Origin: Serratia proteamaculans_D | Lineage (GTDB): Bacteria > Pseudomonadota > Gammaproteobacteria > Enterobacterales > Enterobacteriaceae | Length of the DNA stretch: 64,000 bases | Direction: 5' to 3' (one strand) | Assembly (NCBI RefSeq): GCF_049959315.1 | Contig: NZ_CP188201.1 | Shown here: positions 50,867 through 59,361 of the stretch, one piece after another | How the letters are laid out: each line of letters opens with the position of its first letter | Position numbering within the stretch: position 1 is the first letter of the stretch | Position numbers and translations under genes: made by a program | The notes under the pieces: model-generated | What the model was told of the DNA's origin: nothing | Databases searched by the model: none | The model's input: the letters and a program-made list of their open reading frames with translations, nothing else

Positions 50867-52267
50867 TTAGTGAATGTCACGGATATCGGCGAAATGACCG
50901 GCAATGGCGGCCGCTGCGGCCATTGCCGGGCTGACCAGGTGAGTACGCCCACCGCGGCCCTGACGCCCTTCAAAGTTACGGTTGCTGGTGGAGGCACAGC
51001 GTTCGCCGGGGTTCAGGCGGTCGTTGTTCATCGCCAGACACATCGAGCAGCCCGGCAGGCGCCATTCAAAACCGGCATCGATAAAGATTTTATCCAGGCC
51101 TTCGGCTTCTGCCTGCGCTTTTACCGGGCCGGAGCCTGGCACCACGATGGCCTGAACACCGCTGGCAACCTTGCGGCCCTTGGCGATGGCCGCCGCTGCA
51201 CGCAGGTCTTCAATGCGTGAGTTGGTGCAGGAACCGATGAAGACTTTGTCGATCGGCACTTCCGTCAGCTTGATGCCCGGTTTCAGATCCATATAGGCCA
51301 GGGCTTTTTCGGCCGAGGCGCGCTCACCCGGATCGCTGAACGACTCAGGGGCGGGGATGGTCTGGTTGACGGCGATAACCTGCCCAGGGTTGGTGCCCCA
51401 GGTCACCTGTGGCGCGATATCTTCCGCGCGCAGGGTTACGACGGTATCGAATTTGGCATCGTCATCGGATTTCAGCGTGCGCCAGTAGGCCACGGCCTGT
51501 TCCCAGTTGTCGCCGGTTGGCGCAAACTGACGGCCCTTCAGGTAATCAAATGTGGTGTCGTCCGGCGCAACCAACCCGGCTTTGGCACCCATTTCGATCG
51601 CCATGTTACACAGAGTCATACGGCCTTCCATGCTCAACGCCTGAATGGCCTTGCCACAGAATTCCACCACGTGGCCGGTGCCGCCGGCACTGCCGGTTTT
51701 GCCGATCACCGCCAACACGATGTCTTTGGCGGTGATGCCATCGGCCGCGTCGCCGGTTACTTCAATTTTCATGGTCTTGGCGCGACCCTGTTTCAGGGTT
51801 TGGGTCGCCAACACGTGCTCCACTTCGGAGGTGCCGATACCAAACGCCAGCGAACCGAAAGCCCCGTGAGTCGCGGTGTGGGAGTCGCCGCAGACGATGG
51901 TCATACCCGGCAGCGTCATGCCCTGCTCTGGACCGATCACGTGCACGATGCCTTGGTACGGGTGGTTCAGGTCATACAGCAAGACGCCAAACTCTTCGCA
52001 GTTCTTGATCAGTTCCTGCATCTGAATGCGAGCCATCTCGCCGCTGGCGTTGATGTCTTTGGTTTGGGTAGAGACGTTGTGGTCCATGGTGGCAAAAGTC
52101 TTGCCCGGCTGACGCACTTTTCGGCCCATGGCGCGCAGGCCATCGAATGCCTGCGGTGAAGTCACTTCGTGTACCAGGTGGCGATCGATATACAACAACG
52201 GGGTTTCTTCCGGCGCTGAGTAGACCACGTGGGCATCGTATAATTTCTGATATAAAGTTTTAGACAT
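50867..52267 (-). CDS. leuC: 3-isopropylmalate dehydratase large subunit
   Basis: LeuC is the aconitase-like [4Fe-4S] subunit that isomerises 2- to 3-isopropylmalate. The 466-aa protein has TIVCGDSHTATHGAFG, the cluster Cys in KVFIGSCTNSRIEDL and in WRLPGCSMCLAMN, and NRNFEGRQGRGGRTHLVSPAM. I start at ATG 52267 (SKTLYQKLYDAHVVY), one base after the leuB stop; the longer frame reads back into leuB and is discarded. Confidence 0.97.
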   Translation of the reverse strand: MSKTLYQKLYDAHVVYSAPEETPLLYIDRHLVHEVTSPQAFDGLRAMGRKVRQPGKTFATMDHNVSTQTKDINASGEMARIQMQELIKNCEEFGVLLYDLNHPYQGIVHVIGPEQGMTLPGMTIVCGDSHTATHGAFGSLAFGIGTSEVEHVLATQTLKQGRAKTMKIEVTGDAADGITAKDIVLAVIGKTGSAGGTGHVVEFCGKAIQALSMEGRMTLCNMAIEMGAKAGLVAPDDTTFDYLKGRQFAPTGDNWEQAVAYWRTLKSDDDAKFDTVVTLRAEDIAPQVTWGTNPGQVIAVNQTIPAPESFSDPGERASAEKALAYMDLKPGIKLTEVPIDKVFIGSCTNSRIEDLRAAAAIAKGRKVASGVQAIVVPGSGPVKAQAEAEGLDKIFIDAGFEWRLPGCSMCLAMNNDRLNPGERCASTSNRNFEGRQGRGGRTHLVSPAMAAAAAIAGHFADIRDIH

Positions 52268-52268
52268 G

Positions 52269-53360
52269 TTATGCCCCCTGAGCGACAAAGCGGGCGATGA
52301 TGTCACCCATTTCATCGGTGCTGATGGCTGGGCCGACACCGGCCAGATCGGCGGTGCGGTAACCTTGTTCCAGAGCCTGATTGATGGCGTGCTCAACCGC
52401 GTCGGCCGCCTCAGTGGCGCCCAGGCTGTAACGCAGCAGCAGGGTGGCAGACAGGATCTGGGCTATCGGGTTGGCAATGCCTTTACCCGCGATATCCGGC
52501 GCCGAGCCACCGGCCGGCTCATACAGACCAAAGCCCTGTTCGTTCAGGCTGGCGGAAGGCAGCATGCCCATCGAACCGGTGATCATCGCGCATTCGTCGG
52601 ACAGAATGTCGCCGAACAGGTTGGAACACAGCAGCACGTCGAACTGGGACGGGTCTTTGATTAACTGCATGGTGGCGTTGTCGATGTACATATGCGACAG
52701 CGACACGTCCGGGTAATCCTGGGCGACATGATTAACCACTTCGCGCCACAAAATAGAGCTTTGCAGTACGTTGGCCTTATCAATCGAGGTCACTTTGTTG
52801 CGGCGCTTGCGGGCAGACTCGAAGGCGATGCGGGCAATGCGCTCGATCTCGAAGCGGTGATACACCTCGGTATCGAAGGCGCGTTCCTGCTGGCCCTGGC
52901 CTTCGCGGCCTTTCGGCTGGCCAAAGTAGATGCCGCCGGTCAGTTCACGTACGCACAGAATATCGAAACCGCGGGCGGCGATATCGGCACGCAGTGGACA
53001 GAACTCTTCCAGCCCCTGATACAAACGGGCAGGGCGCAGGTTGCTGAACAGTTTGAAGTGTTTACGCAACGGCAGCAAAGCGCCACGCTCAGGCTGTTCC
53101 GCCGGCGGCAGGTGTTCCCACTTCGGGCCACCGACCGAACCGAACAGGATAGCGTCGGCCTGCTCGCAACCGGCGAGGGTGGCCGGGGGCAGCGGGCTGC
53201 CATGGCGATCGATGGCGATGCCACCGACGTCATACTCTGCTTCGGTGATGCGGATATCAAAGCGCTGACGCACTGAGTTCAACACTTTACGCGCCTGGGC
53301 CATTACTTCCGGGCCGATTCCGTCTCCGGGCAAGACGGCAATGTGGTAGGTCTTCGTCAT
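52269..53360 (-). CDS. leuB: 3-isopropylmalate dehydrogenase
   Basis: LeuB oxidatively decarboxylates 3-isopropylmalate to 2-ketoisocaproate with NAD. The 363-aa protein has HIAVLPGDGIGPEVM, ELTGGIYFGQPKG, VTSIDKANVLQSS, the metal-binding DILSDECAMITGS and EPAGGSAPDIAGKG. ATG 53360 lies 2 bases beyond the leuA stop; the GTG two codons earlier is within that stop. Length equals the E. coli protein. Confidence 0.97.
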   Translation of the reverse strand: MTKTYHIAVLPGDGIGPEVMAQARKVLNSVRQRFDIRITEAEYDVGGIAIDRHGSPLPPATLAGCEQADAILFGSVGGPKWEHLPPAEQPERGALLPLRKHFKLFSNLRPARLYQGLEEFCPLRADIAARGFDILCVRELTGGIYFGQPKGREGQGQQERAFDTEVYHRFEIERIARIAFESARKRRNKVTSIDKANVLQSSILWREVVNHVAQDYPDVSLSHMYIDNATMQLIKDPSQFDVLLCSNLFGDILSDECAMITGSMGMLPSASLNEQGFGLYEPAGGSAPDIAGKGIANPIAQILSATLLLRYSLGATEAADAVEHAINQALEQGYRTADLAGVGPAISTDEMGDIIARFVAQGA

Positions 53361-53362
53361 GT

Positions 53363-54937
53363 TCACACCGTTTCCTGATTATTTTGATGTTTGCTTTGCT
53401 GCAGACGCTGTTTTTCTTTTTCTACCTGCTGGGAGCGCCAAATGTTGTTCAATACGTGCACCATCGCCTTGGCGGAGGATTCCACGATGTCGGTCGCCAG
53501 ACCCACGCCGTGGAAGCGGCGGCCGTTGTAGGACACCACGATATCTACCTGGCCCAGTGCGTCACGGCCCTGGCCTTTGGCGGTTAACTGGTACTTCACC
53601 AGTTCGATGGGGTAACCGGTGATGCGGTTGATGGCCTGATAAACTGCGTCAACCGGCCCATTGCCAGTGGCCGCTTCGGCTTTTTCTTCTTCGCCACAGA
53701 TCAGTTTCACCGATGCGGTGGCCATGATGCTGCTGCCTGACTGCACGCTGAAGTAGTCCAGGCTGAAATGCTCGGGCTCTTCCTGCTGCTTATTAATGAA
53801 AGCCAGAGCTTCCAGATCGTAATCGAATACCTGACCTTTCTTATCGGCCAGCTTCAGGAAGGCGGCGTACAGATTGTCCAGGTTGTAGTCTTGTTCTTTG
53901 TAGCCCATCTCTTCCATACGGTGTTTCACCGCGGCGCGGCCGGAACGAGAGGTCAGGTTCAACTGCACATCTTTCAGACCTATGGTCTGTGGCGACATGA
54001 TTTCGTAGTTTTCACGATTCTTCAGCACGCCGTCCTGATGAATGCCAGAGGAGTGGGCGAAGGCATTGGAACCCACGATCGCCTTGTTGGCCGGGATCGG
54101 CATGTTGCACAGCTGGCTGACGATTTGGCTGGTGCGGAAGATTTCCTGATGGTTGATGTTGGTGTGCACGTTCATTATGTCCTGGCGCACTTTGATCGCC
54201 ATGATCACTTCTTCCAACGAGGTATTGCCTGCGCGTTCACCGATGCCGTTCAAGGTGCCTTCTACCTGACGAGCACCCGCCTGCACTGCGGCAATGGAGT
54301 TGCCGACCGCCATACCCAGGTCGTCGTGGCAGTGCACAGAGATAATGGCTTTATCGATATTCGGTACGCGGTCATACAGGGTAGTAATAATGCCACCAAA
54401 CTGGTTCGGCGTGGTGTAACCCACGGTATCAGGAATGTTAATGGTGGTGGCACCGGCGTTGATGGCGGCTTCTACCACGCGGCACAGGTTATCGATTGGT
54501 GTACGGCCTGCGTCTTCACAGGAGAATTCTACGTCGTCAGTGTAATTACGGGCGCGTTTCACCGAGCGGATCGCCATCTCCAGCACTTCGTCGAACGAGC
54601 GCTTCAGTTTTGATTCAATATGCAGGGTTGAGGTGGCCAGGAACACGTGAATACGGAAGGCTTCGGCTACGCGCAAAGCTTCGGCTGCGACGTCGATATC
54701 TTTATCCACGCAACGGGCCAGGCCACATACGCGGCTGTTTTTAATCTGGCGGGCGATGGTTTGCACCGATTCAAAATCGCCCGGCGAGGAGACCGGGAAG
54801 CCGACTTCCATGACGTCGACACCCATTCTTTCCAGCGCCATCGCGATCTGAATCTTCTCTTTCACGCTCAGGCTGGCTTGCAGCGCTTGTTCACCATCAC
54901 GCAGCGTTGTATCGAAAATAATGACTTGTTGGCTCAT
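53363..54937 (-). CDS. leuA: 2-isopropylmalate synthase
   Basis: LeuA condenses 2-ketoisovalerate with acetyl-CoA, the first committed step to leucine, and is feedback-inhibited by leucine. The 524-aa protein has the HMGL-like TIM barrel (IIFDTTLRDGEQALQASL, VHCHDDLGMAVGNS) and a C-terminal regulatory domain from about residue 390 (HFSLDYFSVQSGS, GPVDAVYQAINRI). Transcription is governed by the leuL attenuator directly upstream. Confidence 0.97.
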   Translation of the reverse strand: MSQQVIIFDTTLRDGEQALQASLSVKEKIQIAMALERMGVDVMEVGFPVSSPGDFESVQTIARQIKNSRVCGLARCVDKDIDVAAEALRVAEAFRIHVFLATSTLHIESKLKRSFDEVLEMAIRSVKRARNYTDDVEFSCEDAGRTPIDNLCRVVEAAINAGATTINIPDTVGYTTPNQFGGIITTLYDRVPNIDKAIISVHCHDDLGMAVGNSIAAVQAGARQVEGTLNGIGERAGNTSLEEVIMAIKVRQDIMNVHTNINHQEIFRTSQIVSQLCNMPIPANKAIVGSNAFAHSSGIHQDGVLKNRENYEIMSPQTIGLKDVQLNLTSRSGRAAVKHRMEEMGYKEQDYNLDNLYAAFLKLADKKGQVFDYDLEALAFINKQQEEPEHFSLDYFSVQSGSSIMATASVKLICGEEEKAEAATGNGPVDAVYQAINRITGYPIELVKYQLTAKGQGRDALGQVDIVVSYNGRRFHGVGLATDIVESSAKAMVHVLNNIWRSQQVEKEKQRLQQSKHQNNQETV

Positions 54938-54978
54938 CAGGGTGGTTCCTTATCGTGTTTATTTCACGCTAAGCGGGT

Positions 54979-55008
54979 AAAAAAAAACCCGCGCAGTAGC
55001 GCGGGTTT
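54979..55008 (-). terminator. Attenuator terminator of the leu operon
   Basis: On the minus strand AAACCCGCGC-tact-GCGCGGGTTT forms a 10-bp stem ending in a run of about nine T. It lies between the leuL stop and leuA and is the expected termination structure of leucine attenuation. Confidence 0.9.
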
Positions 55009-55026
55009 GTTATGAGGTGGGCTGAA

Positions 55027-55110
55027 TCAGCTCTGAACTGCGTCCACCGGCATACCGCGCAAACAAGATGCGTTAAGTAGTAGGCCTAGTAGACGGAAAG
55101 TAGAGTTCAT
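55027..55110 (-). CDS. leuL: leu operon leader peptide
   Basis: The minus strand encodes a 27-aa peptide, MNSTFRLLGLLLNASCLRG followed by MPVDAVQS. Five of its six leucine codons are clustered as CTA-CTA-GGC-CTA-CTA-CTT, a rare-codon run that would stall ribosomes when charged leucine tRNA is limiting. E. coli LeuL (28 aa, VRFIGLLLLNASSLRG) aligns well. The start is ATG 55110. An overlapping frame on the same strand is a false ORF. Confidence 0.93.
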   Translation of the reverse strand: MNSTFRLLGLLLNASCLRGMPVDAVQS

Positions 55111-55147
55111 GGCGGTTCAGCTCTCTAAAATAGTTTCGTTGCCTAAT

Positions 55148-55176
55148 TTGATACGTTATTGGCTTGGTGATGTCAA
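55148..55176 (-). promoter_or_regulatory. leuLABCD promoter
   Basis: On the minus strand a perfect -35 TTGACA (55171-55176) and a -10-like TATCAA (55148-55153) are 17 bases apart, about 40 bases upstream of the leuL start. Confidence 0.7.
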
Positions 55177-55826
55177 CACCTGATTGAAAATGAGGGTACT
55201 CCTTTACCTTCAGATTAACGGAGCAGTACGAACAGAGGATAGTTCGGTAAAAAATGGCATTGTCAGATAAAAAGTAAGGAAGGATTTGCGAGCCTGTTAG
55301 CATAAATTAAATGAATATATATCTCCGCAATTGCTTCTGATGTTGATTGGGTTAAAATTAAAGATGCAAAACTGCTGAAGGCGTGCTAGCCAAAAACTAA
55401 AAGTGTGGGTTTTGTATTCTTGGTATCAATATGTTGTTGTCAGTTATTTATTTTATGAATTGTTCATAAGGCTAACTGGTGTTGAAAAACTATGGGGCGC
55501 TAATAAATAGGGTGTGATTATGCATGTTGTTTTTGGGCTAACGATTAAATATAAATGATTACGTGCTAAGTGATAGTGTGGTGATGGGCTATTGTACAGG
55601 ATCTATTTTTATGATGTGCGAAATCACTCGCTTATAGAAAAAATAAACTTGATATGTATTAGAACAAAATATTAACCATGTTTGTATATAGGATGATGCT
55701 TGAGCTCGGTTTTAAATTAATGGAGCAAGAGATAACTAATTCTACCGTGCTAAATTTATATGGCGATGTCTTGTCATTTTTATTACCCGCGGGGAATTAT
55801 CTACACAGGACTTAGTGGAGTGGGAT
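55177..55826. other. AT-rich leuL-leuO intergenic region, no gene seen
   Basis: About 650 bases of strongly AT-rich DNA separate the divergent leu promoter and leuO. No ORF with a ribosome site is present. In E. coli the corresponding region binds H-NS, LeuO and BglJ-RcsB and silences leuO; the composition here is consistent with H-NS binding. The base composition contrasts sharply with the GC-rich flanks. Confidence 0.5.
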
Positions 55827-56774
55827 ATGTCGGAATATAATTCAGGAGTTGTTATCGATAAAGAAACCAGCGAACTGCATTTGCGCAGTGTCGATCTGAA
55901 TTTGCTCACCGTGTTTGATGCCGTTATGCAGATGCAGAACATTACCCGGGCAGCGAGCTTTTTGGGGATGTCGCAGCCGGCAGTGAGCAACGCCGTTGCC
56001 CGTTTAAAGCTGATGTTTAATGACGAGCTGTTCGTCCGCTGTGGGCGTGGGATCCAGCCCACGGTGCGGGCTAAGCAACTGTTTGGGCCGGTTCGTCAGG
56101 CGTTGCAGCTGGTGCAAAATGAGTTGCCCGGCGCGGAGTTTGAACCCTTTACCAGTGAGCGAGTCTTCTCCATCGCCATTTGCAGCCCGCTTGATTTGCG
56201 TTTGGGGGCTACCATAATCAATCACATGAGAGAAATAGCGCCTCATACCCATTTAAAAATAAAGTCATATATAACCAATAACATCGATAACCAATTGTGC
56301 TACCAGGAGGTTGAGTTCGTTGTTGGCTATGCCAGCTTTGAGTCTTCAGAGTTTAAAAGTATGGCGCTTTTTGATGACGAGTTGGTGCTGGTGCTTTCCA
56401 GGAAACATCCGAGGATAGAAAAGTCCATCACGCCGGAGCAAATCCTGGCGGAGCAACATGCGGTGGTTTCACTCGAGAGTTTTTATTCTTTCAGTAAACC
56501 CTACTATATAGAAGAAGCCATGCAACGAGTCGTGGCTCAACAATGTACTGATTTATACAGCGTACTGAATATAGTGTCCAATACTGACATGATCGCCATT
56601 GTTCCGGCCTGGCTGGCTCGACAGCAGGCTGAATCCTTGAAGCTGCGTTTTATTCCTTTACCCTGGAATGAAAACAAGGTGACCTGTTATCTGTCCTGGC
56701 ATGAGTCGGCGGAACGGGATAAGGGACATCAATGGATGAAAGTGATGCTTGGCCAGTCTGAGTTGACTGAATAA
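55827..56774 (+). CDS. leuO: LysR-family regulator LeuO
   Basis: LeuO is a pleiotropic LysR regulator that antagonises H-NS silencing. The 315-aa protein has an N-terminal HTH with DLNLLTVFDAVMQMQNITRAA and LGMSQPAVSNAVARLKLMFNDELFV (core SQPAVSNAVARLK), as in E. coli LeuO, and the conserved C-terminal CYLSWHESAERDKGHQWM. ATG 55827 has GGAG 6 bases upstream; a GTG four codons before it overlaps that ribosome site. The effector domain is more divergent than the DNA-binding domain, as expected. Confidence 0.95.
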   Translation: MSEYNSGVVIDKETSELHLRSVDLNLLTVFDAVMQMQNITRAASFLGMSQPAVSNAVARLKLMFNDELFVRCGRGIQPTVRAKQLFGPVRQALQLVQNELPGAEFEPFTSERVFSIAICSPLDLRLGATIINHMREIAPHTHLKIKSYITNNIDNQLCYQEVEFVVGYASFESSEFKSMALFDDELVLVLSRKHPRIEKSITPEQILAEQHAVVSLESFYSFSKPYYIEEAMQRVVAQQCTDLYSVLNIVSNTDMIAIVPAWLARQQAESLKLRFIPLPWNENKVTCYLSWHESAERDKGHQWMKVMLGQSELTE

Positions 56775-56782
56775 ATCAGCCT

Positions 56783-56829
56783 ATTATTACCCCCGAGGTG
56801 GTAGTTTTCCATTGGGGGAATAATTTTTC
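56783..56829 (+). terminator. Terminator of leuO
   Basis: ATTATT-(A bulge)-CCCCC pairs with GGGGG-AATAAT, followed by TTTTT, 9 bases after the leuO stop. The loop of about 19 bases is long but partly self-complementary. Confidence 0.7.
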
Positions 56830-57235
56830 CGTACGTTAGATAAGAATTATCTTGGGTTTATCGAAGATATATCTTGGCTTACCTGTGCTAAATTAACCGC
56901 TTCCGAGAGATTTCGATAGTTTCATTAAAAATTATCATTATAAAATTATCTGCTGGGATATTTATTCCATCTGGTGTTTTTATCTGTTTTCATCGCTGTC
57001 TGTCGAACCCCCATTTTGTGAGCTAAATAAAACCTTTTCATCGCCCCTCTGTCCAACTGGAGGATGCGGTGAAAATAACCTGAGTTTAGCTCACACTTCT
57101 ACGCTGAAATCTCTTTTCCCGCCGCCACGGAGTAGGTAGACTGCGCGAAAAAAAGTAAACACGTGTAAGCTGAGATGCAGAGCCAGATGTCCTGCTCAAC
57201 GCTAACTGTTTGATTCATTTCAGGCTCAGGGCGCT
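56830..57235 (+). other. Intergenic region upstream of the acyl-CoA synthetase gene
   Basis: About 400 bases without a gene. The left part is AT-rich like the leuO flanks and the right part is GC-richer. I see no confident promoter or known regulatory motif. Confidence 0.4.
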
Positions 57236-59044
57236 ATGATCAATAATCTGCTGCAATACCATTTAACTCACCGTATACAGCACCAAATTTCCCAGCGTGC
57301 CGATTGCACAGCTTTTCGCCAATGGTCTCCCAGCGGCGAGAGCCAACTGACCTGGCGACAGGTCGATACGCATATCAACCGCATCGCCAGTGCGCTGCTG
57401 GCTTTGGGTACCGACGTGCAGGAACGTATCGCGATCTTTGCCAATAACTGCATGGCCTGGTCGCTGGCGGATTTGGCCGTGCTGCGGTTACGTGGGGTTA
57501 GCGTACCGCTGTATGCCACCAATACGCCGGCTCAGGCGGCTTTTATCATTAATGACGCCGATATCCGCATTCTGTTCGTTGGCGAGCAGGCTCAACTGGA
57601 CGCCGCAATCGCGTTGCGCGGTGTCTGCCCACAACTGCTCCACATTATTGTATTTGATGACGCTGCCGATCTGCGCGGTTGTGAAATTGCTCAGCACCTG
57701 AGTGCCTTTGAGCGTGAAGCTGATCTGGCGGCGTTTGAATCGCAGTTACAGCAACGCATTGCCGATTGCTGCCTGCAGGATCTGTTTACGCTGATCTATA
57801 CCTCCGGTACCACCGGCGAACCCAAAGGGGTAATGCTGGATTACCGTAACCTGGCGGCACAGCTTTATCTGCACGATGAGCGGCTGACGGTCAATGAAGA
57901 AGATGTCTCTCTCAGTTTCCTGCCGATGTCGCACGTGTTCGAACGTGCCTGGAGCTTCTTCATTATGCATTCCGGCGCGCAAAACGTGTTTTTGCCGAAT
58001 ACCGATTGGGTGCGTGAAGCCATGACGGCGGTACGTCCGACGCTGATGTGCGCGGTACCGCGTTTCTACGAAAAAATCTTCAGTGCGGTGCACGAGAAAG
58101 TTGCGCGAGCCCCCTGGTTGCGTCGGGCTCTGTTCCATTGGGCAATTGTCTGTGGTGAACGCAAGTTTTTACAGGAACGTGCCGGCAAACCCCTGGGCAA
58201 GCTGTTTGATCTTTCCCACCGCTGGGCCGACAAACTGGTGCTGAGCAAACTGCGCGGGATCCTCGGTGGGCGAGTACGCTTCTTGCCGGCCGCCGGTGCC
58301 AAACTGGACGACAACGTCATTCTGTTTTTCCAGGCGATGGGCATCAACATCAAATATGGCTATGGCATGACTGAGACCTGCGCCACCGTTTCCTGTTGGG
58401 AAGAGGGCAATTTCCGCTTTGGCTCGATTGGCAAGCCGCTGCCGGGGGTTGAGGTGCGTATTGGCGAGGAAAATGAAATTCAGGTGCGTGGCCCGGTGGT
58501 AATGCGTGGTTATTTCAATAAGCCGCTGGAAACCGCCGCCTCCTTTACTGCCGATGGCTGGTTGAAGACCGGTGACGCCGGTGCCATAGATGAAGGGGGA
58601 AATCTGTTTATCACCGAGCGTCTTAAGGATCTGATGAAAACCTCCGGCGGCAAGTATATTGCGCCGCAGATGCTTGAAGGCACGCTGGCGCAGGATCGCT
58701 TTATCGAACAGGTGGCAATCATCGCCGATGCCCGCAAATTTGTCTCCGCCTTGATTGTGCCCAGCTTTGAGTCGCTGGAAGAATATGCCAAGTCCATCAA
58801 CCTGAAATACCAGGATCGGCTTGAATTGCTGCGCCACAGCCATATTCTGGAAATGTTCGAAAGCCGTCTGCGCGAGATGCAAAAAGAGTTGGCGCGGTTC
58901 GAACAGGTGAAGAAGTTTACCCTGCTGCCGGCGGCCTTTTCGATGGAGTTGGGTGAGTTGACGCCAACGCTAAAACTGCGCCGTAAGGTGATTTTGCAGC
59001 GCTACCAGAGTGAGATTGACTCGATGTACCAAGATAAGACTTAA
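57236..59044 (+). CDS. AMP-dependent long-chain acyl-CoA synthetase-like protein
   Basis: The 602-aa protein is an ANL-superfamily adenylating enzyme of the long-chain fatty acid:CoA ligase (FAA1-like) branch. Core motifs are LIYTSGTTGEPKGVMLDY (P-loop), LPMSHVFERAW, IKYGYGMTETCA (motif with catalytic Glu), WLKTGDAGAIDEGGNLFIT and the C-terminal hinge ERLKDLMKTSGGKYIAPQ. No membrane segment or carrier domain is present. It is not the fadD of fatty-acid degradation, which lies elsewhere in enterobacteria. It is flanked by leuO and ilvIH but has its own terminator, so co-regulation is unproven. The substrate is unknown. Confidence 0.85.
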   Translation: MINNLLQYHLTHRIQHQISQRADCTAFRQWSPSGESQLTWRQVDTHINRIASALLALGTDVQERIAIFANNCMAWSLADLAVLRLRGVSVPLYATNTPAQAAFIINDADIRILFVGEQAQLDAAIALRGVCPQLLHIIVFDDAADLRGCEIAQHLSAFEREADLAAFESQLQQRIADCCLQDLFTLIYTSGTTGEPKGVMLDYRNLAAQLYLHDERLTVNEEDVSLSFLPMSHVFERAWSFFIMHSGAQNVFLPNTDWVREAMTAVRPTLMCAVPRFYEKIFSAVHEKVARAPWLRRALFHWAIVCGERKFLQERAGKPLGKLFDLSHRWADKLVLSKLRGILGGRVRFLPAAGAKLDDNVILFFQAMGINIKYGYGMTETCATVSCWEEGNFRFGSIGKPLPGVEVRIGEENEIQVRGPVVMRGYFNKPLETAASFTADGWLKTGDAGAIDEGGNLFITERLKDLMKTSGGKYIAPQMLEGTLAQDRFIEQVAIIADARKFVSALIVPSFESLEEYAKSINLKYQDRLELLRHSHILEMFESRLREMQKELARFEQVKKFTLLPAAFSMELGELTPTLKLRRKVILQRYQSEIDSMYQDKT

Positions 59045-59125
59045 TTCTGTTGCCGGGGCAGATGAACCGGTTAAAAAAACAGCATCATTCTTGCCTGATA
59101 TAGTTCTGTAATTCTCCACCTGACT

Positions 59126-59171
59126 GAAACAATGCCTAGCCCGATTTGCCGGCGGCTAGTGCATTGTTTTT
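59126..59171 (+). terminator. Terminator after the acyl-CoA synthetase gene
   Basis: AACAATGC...TAGCC pairs with GGCTA...GCATTGTT, a two-part stem of 13 bp with small bulges, followed by TTTTTG. It lies about 85 bases after the stop and isolates the synthetase gene from ilvI. Confidence 0.75.
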
Positions 59172-59361
59172 GTAAATCCCCGATCCCCAGCCCGTTGTCA
59201 GTAACCTTTCTTTTGTTGTGCCATTTTGCCGTTTGCCTGCCTTATCTTCTGACGTTATGTTAATGGGTTATAGTCAATCCATAAAAATTTTGGGGTATTG
59301 CCCCACAACAGGTGCCACGTTCCGGTGCCAGATAAGAATAAGTTAGCCTGGAGGCAAACCC
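59172..59361 (+). promoter_or_regulatory. ilvIH upstream region
   Basis: This gap precedes ilvI. In E. coli the equivalent region carries the Lrp-activated promoter. A -10-like TATAGT lies around 59268, and a small hairpin TGGGG...CCCCA lies around 59291-59304. I could not assign individual Lrp sites. Confidence 0.35.

Noticed and set aside
55073..55303. 76-codon ORF on the minus strand overlapping leuL
   Set aside because: It runs across the leu promoter and out of frame with the clearly conserved leuL peptide; no ribosome site.
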